The notes under the pieces were generated by a model, which saw nothing but the letters and a program-made list of their open reading frames with translations, did no database searches and was not told the DNA's origin. From Locusta migratoria (taxonomy: Eukaryota; Arthropoda; Insecta; Orthoptera; Acrididae), in the NCBI GenBank assembly GCA_026315105.1, contig CM048744.1, positions 367,247,159 through 367,311,158 on the forward strand: a DNA stretch of 64,000 nucleotides, written 5' to 3'. The translations under genes and the position numbers were made by a program. Of the stretch, positions 31,991-45,850 are shown one piece after another; position 1 is the first letter of the stretch, and the number at the start of each line of letters is the position of its first letter.

Positions 31991-34900
31991 CAAGTACATG
32001 CGCGATAAAATAAGTAGGGGTTCAGAATTACAAAACCGTAAGAATAATTAAAATACATTTAAAGTTAAAATTACGGAGTTTCTTGAATTGATCACTGACT
32101 GTTTTATAATACAGTGTGTTAAGGGTGAATCAGCAAAAAGTCGGAAATCTGTTTTCAGGGCTCAATCGAGAGGTAAAAGATTTTGATACAATACCTAATT
32201 CTGAAAAATTCGAAAAAAAAATCTAATTATTTACAAGTTTTCACTGGAGCCTTCCTTAATTAGCATAATAGGCTTCTGAGTCTTGGCTGAAATACGAAAC
32301 AGTTGTTAAACAAAATATATTTTTTCTGTCGCAAATGATCCCGAAAAATACATAAAAACAATTTAAACAAAAGATGGCTCATAATAAAGAAGATCAAATT
32401 TGTTTCATTTGAGATGACATATTTCGTATATTCGGGAAGGTTAAAAAACTGCATTATAGGAATTGACACCGTCTTAGTGCTGAACAGAAACTCTAGGTTC
32501 TCAAGACATCGTTCTTCGGCGTTTACTCCTAAAGAGGCACTTCCCCGGCTATCCGATTGTCTTCTCTATTTAGAGCTCTAGAGATTTGTGAAAAATTCCA
32601 AAAGTTTGTCAACTACTCATAAATGAGTATTCACCATGAGGAATTACGAACCTAGATAACAGTAAAATATGTGCCTTCAAAACGTCGATCCTCCCAATAA
32701 CAGCCTCGACTTCTTAGTTATTAATTCGTACAACTTTTATTTTAATTTTTTACGCTTTACTGCATAATAATCTGTTAATAGCAAATGTTTTTTATCAGCT
32801 TATAACCCGACGATAATAATAAGTGGATATAGTGAAATATTATACTCTCATTTTTCTTCCGAGAGCGGGCAGAATATAGCGTAACATAATCCTGCCCGTA
32901 GTACATCCTAGTTTATTACAATTACACTTATTACTTCTCCCCTCTGACGATATTCCAAAAAACAAGGATTTACCCTCCAGTGCCCTGTAGTGCTCGTGCC
33001 CGGCTGTTAAAGTTTCTGTTTTTTAAGTTTGGTGCGCTTATCCTGGTTATGACAGACGCTGCTCCCCCAGTTGGAAATAGGTTAATGACATCGGAAGTTC
33101 AATATCTTATTGAAGTTGCTATTTACAGTTCATATTCACCTTCACATTATATATGATTCGTATTTAACACTGTGTTAGATTTTGGAAGATAATGTGAATC
33201 GTTGTGATGTACCGTATCTATCTACCTAACCAATCACACGAAAATTAAGTTCGGATCAGAATTGTTCGAATTAAATAACACACTCTGAAACACGTCCACT
33301 GAATGTGTGATCGTATTCCATTTTGAGTTATTCATTACTTTTAACTATTTCTCCGCCATTAATATTGTCTATTTGTATGTCAATTATTTTGTTCCTTTAT
33401 TAAAGATCAACGCCCCATTTTTATATATGTTGTATGTTGTTGTGAACGTGGAAGGTTGCTTTTAATATTGACTCACTGTCGCGCAATGGCTTACAGTCGC
33501 CGCCTCACGCTTTACGCCTCGATAACTTTAATTAAGAACGCATGGCTTCATTTGTCGTTTGCACTGCCGTCTTCTGGGTGGCCAGAGACAAGCTTACTTG
33601 GCAAGATGGCCTGTTCTTAGTGTAGTACCAATGTAATCATGGACAAAAGAGGTGACGAAAGAGAACTCTCTGGAGCTCTAGAAGAGGGTATTATCTTCTC
33701 CAGGAAGCGAGGGTTGGTAGACAGTAGGCTCTGAACGCACTCTGCATCGCTTTTAGCGCGCCCTACATCCGGTGCGTGGAGGGAAAGGCATTTCGCGTGA
33801 CCTGAGACCTCACTCTTACTGCGACCGCCGGAGTGAGTATATCGTCGAATCATGCTGAGGGGATGGCATGCTGTTAGAACATTGTGATCAGGCAGTCTTG
33901 GTTTGTCAGTGGTAGTTTTCTTCCGCTATGCACGCCGAAATGTTTCTTAATTTACTGAACTTAAGTAATTCAGTGTAAATTTTGTAATTGCATATTCATT
34001 CCGGTGATGATTTCGTGTTCGGTTTTCTCAAATTAGAATACACGTGTGTGGCCTTCAGCCTTTGTGTAAACTTAGTAAGTTTGAATTTCCTTTATGTTTT
34101 TTAACAAACATTTTCGCGTCTTGTCTGTATCTGTATCCTAAATAGTTCTCAGATTTTCTGGATCGGTTCTGTCTTTCCTGTCTTGGTATGACCGACTGCA
34201 CAACATGCTCTCATAACGGTCATTACTTCGACGTTCAGCCAAGCTTTTACTGATACTAGCTTTCGTCTATATGAAATTTTCGCGTGTGCTTTACTTGCTT
34301 GTTCTAAATTAATTTATTTTTCTGAATTCTATGTAATTCACTATGGTCACACACCACTTGGTACTTAAGGATAGTATGCTGCTGCCTACCCACACATAGG
34401 TTCGTTTGGTGCATAGTGTGATTTTAATTGTGCTTGAAGACACCCGTTATCTCGTCAAAACGCCGCAGAAGCTTCGCTTTGTTGCTGCTATGAAGTGTTC
34501 CCATATGAGTAAAGTATCACAAGCATTATGCACGTGTCTGTGATTGAATGAATGTGTTTTACTTTATCCAATGTGTATTTGCAAATTTCCTCCCACGTAC
34601 CTCCATGTTCATAAAGGGCAGAAACAATTGCATTACGGACAGTAACTTTATGATATAATTCATTTTTGTGCAAGGTGTGTGTTTTATTGTGCTTAATTTG
34701 GTCTTGCTAATTTTTGCTAGTTTATTTTATTGAATAGATAGTGATTTAAAGAATCAAACCTCTGCTTTATAATTTCATGCTCCCCATCCCATGTTTAATT
34801 ATCTATTCCTTTTTATACATATTAATTGTGTTAGTTAAAACGTAGGCTGCTCCCTTAAGGAGTGGGCAGGTAGATAAATTTCCGTTGCGCAAGTACTGTG

Positions 34901-35504
34901 GCCACTGGTAAAGTAATTCAGAGCAGCAGTGAGCGTTTTAACTTGCATTTACAGATCTCTGCTGCCCGAGATCTTTCATAGAAAATTTAACAAGCTACTT
35001 TCAACTCCTAACATACCTGCACTTAATGCTAAAACTTTCGTATGATCCGATTTCCACAAGTATATGTCCTTCTTACACCAAAGATATCAAACACTAATTT
35101 TAGTATAGGCCTGCAAGTAAATTTTCATCAAATTTGTGTTCTGAAACACTATTTAGATGGAATGATTGAACCATGAGATGAATCCTAAACACTTCTAGGG
35201 ATTCACATTACAGTCCGCATCACTGTTAATTTCGAGCAGCATGTTAAATATTCAATTTAATTCTGCCCGCACACTCCCTATGTTTCGCGGTATCGATCGC
35301 AATACTTAATGTCGATATCGAATGCAATCGGCATAAATCATTTTCCCTTCGCTTCTACTAGCGTTTAAAAGTTTACCAGTATATAATAAATCGCGGTAAC
35401 TAGCATTCACTTCTCAACAGGCTAGAAAATAACATCAGACCTCTGTTAACAGTTCCCGAGTTTCTCTTATATACCCATAAAAGCTAAGCTTCGTCCGACA
35501 GGCG
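31991..35504. other. Unassigned AT-rich region
   Basis: Over 3 kb without a recognised domain, TE terminus, SINE or RNA gene. Short frames (32260-32469, 33617-33853, 34488-34673, all minus) have no signature. A locally GC-rich patch at 33640-33850 is noted but uninterpreted. Confidence 0.4.
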
Positions 35505-35612
35505 TCGCCAGGCCCTCTGGGTACTGACCGGCCGCCGTGTCCTCCTCCGCCCGAGGACGTCAACGAATGTGGTATGGAGGGTGGACGTGGCCAGCGCCCC
35601 CACCCCGTCCTT
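35505..35612. repeat. GC-rich island, probable dispersed-repeat fragment
   Basis: gtactgaccggccgccgtgt, cctcctccgcccgagg and ggtatggagggtggacgtgg stand out from AT-rich flanks and resemble part of a dispersed grasshopper repeat I recognise from memory. No second copy in the window confirms it. Confidence 0.35.
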
Positions 35613-36295
35613 TAAATGGAGAAAATATCGGAAACTATAATATCCTCTATCCTGTTACCTCTTAATAATCTTTAAAACCAAAATAATTAATGCCCCGCTT
35701 CAAAACTGAGTATCTAACTTATAAAACTCTCAGATATAAATATCATAATTAATAAAATCCCAATATTCCCATATATGCAAAATATTCAAATTAATAAGGA
35801 GCGTAATAAGCCACCACATGCCCAACTCGAGTTATTACATCACAAAACAGTTTCATATTAATTTCGCACGACTGGCTGTAGAAAAATGTATTGACAGAAA
35901 ACGTATTACGCGTTCACTTCAGGTATTCGATAGTCACACTACAGGTTTTCTTTCTTTTTTTTCCATTTCATGCGTTTTTCCACAAAAGAATATATTAAAA
36001 TCTGAAGTACGTTGTTTTGTAAATACGCTGCTGTATTGTTTGACCGTGAAATAAGAAGCTTATATTGTTCTTGTTGACTTCGAGTTTTTTCTGTACAAAA
36101 ATTAGTTAACAGAATGTACAACTTGTTTTACCTGCTGCACGTATACCAAGTTCACTTAAAGAAACCTGTTACATTTTAAATGAGCATAATTATACCGTTC
36201 GTGCGACTTTCGAAGCAACCGATAGCAGAACAAGTCAGCAGATCGCAGCTCGCTCAGCTAAAACGGCAATTGTCAAGTGAACAGGTAATAGCTAC
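35613..36295. other. Unassigned AT-rich
   Basis: No recognised feature. The 35818-36054 frame has no domain. Confidence 0.4.
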
Positions 36296-36489
36296 TACAG
36301 TGGCGCAACGAGGACATCGTTGTGGGGGCCCCTTTTTTTTAAAAAAAATAAAGACAACTGCAGAGGTGCCCCCTCCCCTTGGCCAATGACTCACCCCCCA
36401 CCCCGCCCAAACTGCGACCAACCCTTACCCCACCCCCTCCCCACCCCCGACACCCAAGGTCCTGGATTCCCATATGTTGTTCGTTAGTC

Positions 36490-36950
36490 TCGCTAAAACT
36501 CGAGAACGGCTGAACCGATTTGACTAATAGTAGTCTTGAAATATTCGTGTAAGTACAGGGAGGGTTTAAACGGTGATAAAATATGGAAAAGTTGTCCGGA
36601 AAAGAGGAAAATCGGGAAAAACTGAAACAGCTTTTTCCAGTGAGCTATCAATACCGTTCTTCCAATTGCGATAATATTTTGATCATTTGAGTTCAACGAA
36701 AGATAAACGTTCTTATGAACTAAAAATTCTGGAAAGTTACCCAGAAAATTTGGAAATTCGCGAGAAACTGAAAGATCTTTTTTCAATGGGATATCAATAT
36801 CATTCGTACGACTGCGATAAAATTTTGCACATTTGACGTTCAAAGCAAATGCCTTTATAAAGCTACTGAGTCTAAAATACATATGATTTAAATTAGTATG
36901 ATTTATATTAAGAAAGAGGTAAGTGATACGAAGTTCACCGGGTCATCTAG
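36490..36950 (+). mobile_element. Helitron-like 3' region with about 160-bp repeats, end CTAG|T
   Basis: Two or three diverged units (aaaactgaaa(c/g)a..cttttt, gatatcaata(c/t)c(g/a)tt, gcgataa(t/a)attttg..catttga) lead to gaagttcaccgggtcatCTAG at 36947-36950, followed by T. The terminus fits a Helitron 3' end (CTRR then T), although the hairpin is weak. Organisation parallels the blocks at 4790 and 14180. Confidence 0.5.
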
Positions 36951-37159
36951 TTACCTAATAAAATAGTTTTGCCATTCAATTAAGATTAAATATCTTTTAT
37001 TTCACGTTTTGTAATAGTTTTATAAAGCCCCCCACTCCAGACTGACCAAAAGTACTATTTTTAATCCCCCAGAAATTTCAGTGACGCAGTTTACGACATG
37101 ACCCTCCCCCTGTGGGCACCTCTGCCCTACTGGACTTATTAATGGTAAAGGGTTCTTAG

Positions 37160-38228
37160 CAATCGCTATCAGAAATATGAAAAGCTCGCCGATGTTATAA
37201 CTGTTTAATTAACATGAGACTCTATGTGTGAAAATTGAACTAAAATAACACTGTTGTTGTTCTTAGTCTTTGCGGCCTTCATAAGATTCCACTCGGTGGC
37301 GCTGCTGACCTGCTAAACAGCGGGTAGCTGTATATGAACAGTCGGCTGGTAACTTCAGCATAGCAGTAAGAATATCGGCAGCATCAAAGCTGGTCGCAGC
37401 GGCACTAAAACCACCCACAGTAACAGCAGCACATGTTCTCAGTGGCGACATCACATTGTCACGTTAACTTGTGCTTGGCAAATCATAGTTACGTTGTGAT
37501 TTATAACATGTGTACTATTTCAAATTTCGGTTCTGGCCTGTTTAAAAAAAAAATTAAAACATCTTTGGGAGGTGCTGGGAGGGGGCCTTAATCCTCATTG
37601 CCCCCCCCCCCTTTTCCCCGTGGCTGCGTCATTGCTACTAAGAGACATTCCAAAACGTAAACAAACAGTATTTTCAACGCCAACTTATGTTACGTTAAAT
37701 GGACACCCCATATTCTTTCTTATGCAGTCAACAATACGAGAATTGACAGAAAGACTTTACTAGGTTTCATCGCAATACATCAATTACAAACCGAAAAATA
37801 GGGAAGTAAAGCTGACGCTTGAAATAAACGCAACACGCAGTTAGCACGCGTACAGAAACTCAAGCGGGAACCTCACGCTGTCCGTAATCGAGCGCTGTCT
37901 GCGCACTTCATATATTTCAAGTGTCAACTTCGCTTCGCAGTTTCCCGGGAAGTAATTTACGTATTGGATGTTACCAATGCCATTCTTTCTGTGAATTTTC
38001 ATGCCACTGATTCCATAAAAAAAATAATAATGTTGGATGTAAATTGAAAACAAAACATAAGTTTGTGTTGAAATGTAGGTGAAGTTAGTCACATTCGAGA
38101 TCTGCCAGCTTGAATGTCTGCAACTGACGTCTTTGACTCCGCGAGGACACTGTTCTGTGTGTGCTGCGCCGCGTTTAAGCTAGCAGGATAAGTGTTGCCA
38201 TGTCTACTTCTTTAGAAATAGATCTCCC
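37160..38228. other. Unassigned
   Basis: Contains homopolymer-rich patches (A run near 37542, C run near 37603). The minus frame 37841-38092 has no recognised domain. Confidence 0.4.
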
Positions 38229-38253
38229 TTTTTTTTTTTTTTTTTTTTTTTTT
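38229..38253. repeat. poly(T) tract
   Basis: A 25-nt T run. It could be the A-tail of a minus-strand retroposon, but no body was recognised. Confidence 0.9.
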
Positions 38254-38748
38254 GACATCTACTTTTCTATTTTCGGCTGGTTACAAAAATGCAAAATCAC
38301 CTTTTTTAATATCCGATAAATCGACTTAATTTTATCATTTTTTCCCTTAGGGTTATTCTCAGTAGATAAGGAATTCATTCATTACGGTGAAGGGTTTTCA
38401 TGCTGTCACTCATGAGAAACACACTGCGTAGTACCTTTACACGTTGATGAATGAAAGGGGATTACCATAAGAGTCACAGGCAAGTAGCTCTTGCAATGCG
38501 GACATTGTGACAAAGAGGTTTGAGGTAGGGTGGTTTCATAAGTGGTTGTGTAAAACACCGATAGAGGTCAGGCCGGAACTACCTCGTTTTATGACAATGC
38601 CTACCTCCGCAAACAATTGCACTTCAGACGTTGCCGAATGCTTTCTGCATTCCGCTTTGTTTGTTTGGTGCACTGCTCATTGTTTTTCTTCTTGTGTTTC
38701 TGAAATGAATGGATAGAATAATTTTGGTTAATCACGGTAATGAAACGA

Positions 38749-41114
<2,366 letters not shown>

Positions 41115-41141
41115 TTGCTTCTCGGCTTTTGGCAAGATCAA
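41115..41141 (+). ncRNA. 27-nt match to the U2 snRNA 5' end (fragment)
   Basis: ttgcttctcggcttttggca followed by agatcaa corresponds to the conserved start of U2 snRNA (GCTTCTCGGCCTTTTGGCTAAGATCAA from general knowledge) with two single-base deletions. Homology stops after about 27 nt, so it is at most a truncated pseudogene or retroposed fragment, and chance similarity is not excluded. Confidence 0.35.
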
Positions 41142-41149
41142 CGTTCACT

Positions 41150-41655
41150 TTTAACTGTCACCATTTATTCATGATAATACAATGTACAATCTCCACTAAA
41201 CTTAAAATTTTCCCTAATCATAACCTTCACCCCAAATACATAAACTATCATGTTGGTCTACCTTACGCCTACTACGATGTACAATATCCAGGGGTAAGTC
41301 TTAATATCGTGTCGGACCTCCGTCTCCCAGGCTCTACAAAACGTTCAAATTCCCGTGCAGGACTATTGAGATATGCCGTCTCTTCAGCCGTCTATAAATT
41401 GCGAAAGTGAAGTGTTGACGGTGCAGAATTTTGCGAACGAAATTACCTGTCGATTATGTCCCATAAATATTCGATGGTATTCTCATCACGTGATGTGGGT
41501 GGCCATATCTTTCGTTGGAATTATCGAGTGTGTTCTTGAAATCTAAGTGTTCCTTTGCCATTCATAAAAATTTCATCGTTGTAAACGAACAATGTGTATT
41601 TATTTAAATGTTTGTCGCTACCAATAGCGCTCTTAGCTCCCACTTTCAGTGCACA
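41150..41655. other. Unassigned
   Basis: No recognised feature. Confidence 0.35.
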
Positions 41656-41656
41656 C

Positions 41657-41845
41657 GAATATTCAAATGTTTGTAAAGCGATGGGACCAAACTGCAGTGG
41701 TCATCGATCCATACACTTACAAAGTACTTAAACTAACTTACGCTAACGATAACACACACATTCACAAGCCCGAAAGACGACTCGAACCTCAGGCAGGGAG
41801 CAGCTGCGCGCTTCGCACCAAGGCACTGCCATTCCCATGCGGCGT
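41657..41845 (-). mobile_element. tRNA-derived SINE, diverged subfamily
   Basis: Plus reads atattcaaatgtttgtaaag (tail), gatgggaccaaactgc, acttacaaagtacttaaact, then cccgaaagacgactcgaacctcagg, whose inverse contains a box B-like GGTTCGAGTCG. Same architecture as family A but clearly more diverged. No TSD found. Confidence 0.65.
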
Positions 41846-41889
41846 ACGTAAATAGATCAATACATTTCCTCAACAATTATTACTTTTTG

Positions 41890-42330
41890 TACACTTATGT
41901 TCAGAAAAATAGAACACCTTGAAACTTTAGACTAGATACAGGAAGTTCATATTCACTGGACATGATTAGAATGTCCTGAAGAAATGAGATTTTAGTTGCC
42001 TTTCGGCATTGATAACTTGTTCCATGCGTAATGGCATCGACCCGTATGAGGCGAGAATGACTTGCTGTGGTACAGCCACACATTCTGCAATCACCTGGTT
42101 CCAGAGTTCATATGTAGTGGTTGATCTAGTGGGCAAAAGGCTAGCGTGTAACACCAAGAAGGCATGTGTCGGAACAGCAACATGTGCTTGTGTATTGTCT
42201 TGCTGAAAAATGGCGACTAGGCGGTCGTGCAGAAAGGCTGTGGTTACGGGTTGCAGGACGTCATTCGCGTAGGTCAGACTGGTCACTGTCCCCTGGACAA
42301 CGCCAACTGAGATTTCTGGTCGTACTTAAT
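41890..42330 (-). pseudogene. Tc1-like transposase fragment with internal deletion
   Basis: The minus frame 42286-41966 has VTSLTYANDVLQPVTTAFL, then AIFQQDNTQAHVA (second catalytic Asp). The SPDLxPIEHVWD block is missing, and the frame picks up again at ELWNQVIAECVAVPQQVI and SMPLRMEQVI. So the third catalytic acid was deleted without loss of frame. The plus start ttcagaaaaatagaacacc resembles a Tc1 end. The frame is intact for 106 codons. Confidence 0.75.
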
Positions 42331-42580
42331 AGGCCCTAGGCGCTGTATGTCTTGTCCGAATTCAGTCACCGTCATGCCGCACCAACACTTCCCCTCTTTG
42401 CGGCGATTTAAGGGGAGTCGTACTGCCAAAAATTACAAAATTTAACATTTTTACTTCTTTTCCAAATTATGAAAATGTGGAAGTTTATGCTTAATTTTGT
42501 GTTGTTTTTATTGAAACTAGTATTGCCTGTGATCTAAATTCGACCACTCGCGTATGCAAAGTACCGAAAACGGAAAAAAA

Positions 42581-43935
42581 CGCTACTGGCCGTTGAAATT
42601 GCTACACCAAGAAGAAATGCAGATGATAAACGACTATTCATTGGAAAAATATATATTACACTAGAACTGACGTGTGATTACATTTTCACGCAATTTGGGT
42701 GCATAGATCCTGAGAAATCAGCACCCAGAACAATGGCCGTAATAACGGCCTTGATACGCATGGGCATTGAGTCCAACAGAGCTTGGATGGCGCGTACAGG
42801 TACAGATGCCCGTCCAGCTTCAACACGATACCACAGTTCATGGTGTATTATGACAAGCCAGTTGCTCGGTCACCACTGACCAGACGTTTTCAATTAGTGA
42901 GAGATCTGGAGAATATGCTGGTCAGTGCAGCAGTTGAACATTTCCAGAAAGGCCCGTACAGTACCTGCAGTTTGTTTCATTATCCTGCTGAAATGTAGGA
43001 TTTCGCAGGTATCGAATGAAGGGTAGAGCCAACACATCTGAAACGTAACGGCCACTGTTCAAAGTGCCGTCGATGAGAACAAGAGGTGACCGAGACGTGT
43101 AACCAATGGCACCCCATATCATAACGACGAGTAATCTGCCAGTAGCCTATGGCGATGACGAATACACGCTTCCAACGTGCGTTCACCGCGATGTCACCAA
43201 ACACGGATGCGACCATCATGATGCTGCAAACAGAACGTGGATTCATCCGAAAAATTACATTTCGCCCTTGGTGCACCCAGGTTCGTCGTTGCGTACACCA
43301 TCGCAGGCGCTCCTGTCTGTGATGCAACGTGAAGGGTAACCGCAGCTGATAGTCCATGCTGCTGCAAACGTCGTCGAACTGTTCGTGAAGGTGGTTGTTG
43401 TCTTGTAAACGTCCCCATCTGTTAACTCAAGGATCGAGACGTGACTGCAAGACGTTACAGCCTTGCGGATAAGATGCCTGTCATCTGGACTGCTAGTGAT
43501 ACGAGACCGTTGGGATCCAGCACGGCGTTCTGTATTGCCCTCCTGAACCCCCAGATTTCACATTCTGCTAACAGTCATTGGATCGCGACCAATGCGAGCA
43601 GCAATGTCGCGATACGATAAACCGCAATCGTGATAGGCTACAATCCGACCTTTATCAAAGTCGGAAACGTGATGGTACGCATTTCTCCTCCTTACACGAA
43701 GCACTACAACAACGTTTCACCAGGCAACGCCGGTCAACTGCTTTCTGAGTATGAAAAATCGGTTGGAAACTTTCCTCATGTCCGCACGTTGTAGATTTCG
43801 CCACCGGCGTCAACCTTGTGTGAATGCTCTGGAAAGCTAATCATTTGCATATCACAGCATCTTCTCCCTGTCGGTTAAATTTTGCGTCTGTAGCACGTCA
43901 CCTTAGTGGTGTAGCAATTTTAGTGGTCAGGAGTG
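42581..43935 (-). mobile_element. Tc1-type DNA transposon copy 1, both TIRs present
   Basis: Left end c(g)ctactggccgttgaaatt and right end (inverse) CACTCCTGACCACTAAAATT. Both continue into gctacacca, giving TIRs of about 28 bp. A TA follows the right end (43936-43937); the left TA is mutated. Length is 1355 bp. The interior aligns over its length with the copy at 49282-50753, apart from scattered indels and that copy's SINE. Confidence 0.9.
42740..43735 (-). pseudogene. Tc1 transposase (DD34E), frameshifted, copy 1
   Basis: From the minus strand, in order: an HTH region with DIAARIGRDPMTVSRM (about 43620), a linker with RTVRRRLQQHGLSA, FSDESTFCLQHHDGRIRVW (first Asp), WGAIGYTSRSPLV, FQQDNETNC (second Asp) and PAYSPDLSLIENVW (third acid Glu). 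All three acids are visible, but at least four frameshifts (near 43430, 43195, 43000 and 42900) separate them. In an intact element this protein binds its TIRs and catalyses cut-and-paste transposition into TA. No intact frame remains. Confidence 0.88.
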
Positions 43936-44329
43936 TACATAGCTTCTTTTACACTAATTGTTTCTATCACAAACAAGCACATATCAACTGTTCACAGGCT
44001 TCTAAATACAGTATCCATAAAATAATATGGCGGGCTGTTTATGTACAAGTATCGATTACCGCAGTACAGCGATATTATCGTCTTTGTTGATTGGTGGCTT
44101 TTCATTGGGATTCGAAAATTTTAAAACTACTGCATTTTTATTAACATAAGATTACTAAAAAGTTTTGACTCTTTACATATTTGCAGTGATATTTGAATGT
44201 TGGCTGTCTGGTAGTTTTAGTTTGCTGCTGCAACATCTTAAAACTATTACATTAGAACTGGCTTAAGATTATTGAAGAATGCTGAGTTTTTTAATTATGT
44301 TATTTCATTAAGGATACTGCTACCAGATT
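43936..44329. other. Unassigned AT-rich spacer
   Basis: No recognised feature. It may include the Penelope 3' region. Confidence 0.35.
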
Positions 44330-45850
44330 TTGTTTTATGGGTGAAGATTTCCATTTGTTCCATGATATTCATTCTTTACTTTTATTGATTTTGTGTAAAA
44401 TTTTAAGGTTTTCTTTTATTTTTACAGGATGTCCTGTTTCTTTAATATGTGTTGCAATTGCTAATTTGTTACATTTATTTAGTCTGTAGCAATCTTCATG
44501 CTCTTTGATCCTGGTTTTGACTTTTCTGCCTGTTTGTCCAATGTATTATTTGTCACACTGCAGGTAATTTTGTAAATTCTAGGTGCATCATAGTTTGTAT
44601 CAGGGGTTTTTGTATTGCGAATAAGCTTCATACTAACAAGGAAAGTACTCGGGCTCGAACAAACACAAATATACCAACATCGTCTGAGACAATAATAGCG
44701 ATACTCTCGCATCTGCAAAACTTTGCAGTCACCCATTAGAGGCCTCTACGTGAGCCACGCCGCATTGCACTTTGACCTGCCGGTACACCAGTCGGGAGCA
44801 CTAGGGACAGTGAGGTGTGCCTCTGAAATTGCGTTTTGTGACGTTATTTGCGTAGTGAAGCGTCAGATGGGTCGGCGATTGGTAATCAATCCTGATAATG
44901 TATTGCAATTGGCTGAGATGAAATTCCGAAGAGCCCTTCTTCGTGAATACGGCCTTGGTGTAGAAGATGAATCATTGACATGTTTTCTGGTATCTATTAT
45001 AGTGCAGAAATATGAGCATAGATTAGAAACACTACAGTATATACCAGGTAACGTGCGAATGATACATCTTCTACACCAATACCACCTTCACGAAGAAGGT
45101 TTCTTCGTAACTGCATCTCAACCAGTCACACTATATTAGCAGGATTTTTTACCAATCGCCGACCTATCCGACGCTTCACTACACAAATAACATCACAAAA
45201 CGCAACTTCAGAGGCACACTGCACCGTCACTACTGGCGTACCAGCAGGTCAAGGTGCTGTGTGGCGTGGCACACGCAGAGGCCTCTAATGGGCGACTGCA
45301 GAGCTTTGCAGATGAGGGAATATCACTAGTGCAGTGAGGAACCTTCACATTATCTCTCACACTATTTTCGTGCATTTATATATTTTTGAGCCCAAGTACT
45401 TTCCTTGTAAATTTTTGTTAGCGCTGGAACTGATTTTTACTTCTCTATTTCTGAATAGCCTAGTTAGTTTGCTACAACTCGTTACTCCAAGATGGCTTTT
45501 TTACATATTTGACTGATGGGGTACTGTCTTTTGTGTCATAGTGTGTTATTTGTTAAGTTCGTTTTTAACTTAGAGTTAATGAGTGATGCATCAAATCCAT
45601 TGTTTCTTGCAATATGATTAATGGTTTATAAGTCTTGGTGGAGTTCTGTGTGTTTTACCGGAAATTTCTGGGCTCTGTATAACATTAATCTATATGCTGC
45701 TTCGAATTCAAGGGTATTTGTATCCCTTGTTCGAGTTCGTAAGATGTTGGGGTTCTGTGTTTTCATAAATTCATCCCCTCTTTCAGTTTATTGGGTGGCA
45801 CAGTTCTTTTATGCGACCTGCTACCTCCACACATGCAACACATAAAATAC
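44330..45850 (-). mobile_element. Penelope-like element relic interrupted by a palindromic MITE
   Basis: On the minus strand, about 45800-45590 gives NTLEFEAAYRLMLYRAQKF, then HTELHQDL, a stop, TINHIARNNGFDASLINSKL. This resembles the thumb/linker after the RT of Penelope elements. About 44620-44330 gives YDAPRIYKITCSV, then in shifted frame YIGQTGRKVKTRIKEHEDCY and THIKETGHPVKIKENLKIL, the GIY-YIG nuclease. The two parts are separated by the 781-bp palindrome, whose removal joins them at a single TAA. GIY has become RIY, and frameshifts and stops are present. Confidence 0.75.
44637..45417. mobile_element. Palindromic MITE, 781 bp, TAA TSD
   Basis: The left terminus CAAGGAAAGTACTCGGGCTC and right terminus (inverse) CAAGGAAAGTACTTGGGCTC are 20-bp TIRs with one mismatch, flanked by TAA at 44634-44636 and 45418-45420. 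The arms extend about 350 bp inward (gcccattagaggcctct, gaaattgcgttttgtgacg, tcggcgattggtaa, ccttcttcgtgaa all recur inverted). A 3-bp TAA duplication is typical of PIF/Harbinger-type elements. The 138-codon frame at 44723-45139 spans both arms and has no domain. Confidence 0.9.

Noticed and set aside
33617..33853. Small secreted or defence peptide gene in a GC-richer patch
   Set aside because: No signal peptide, Cys pattern or conserved motif is visible in the minus frame.
44723..45139. 138-codon plus-strand frame within the palindrome
   Set aside because: It crosses the centre of a foldback element and has no domain. Long arms can keep frames open by chance.
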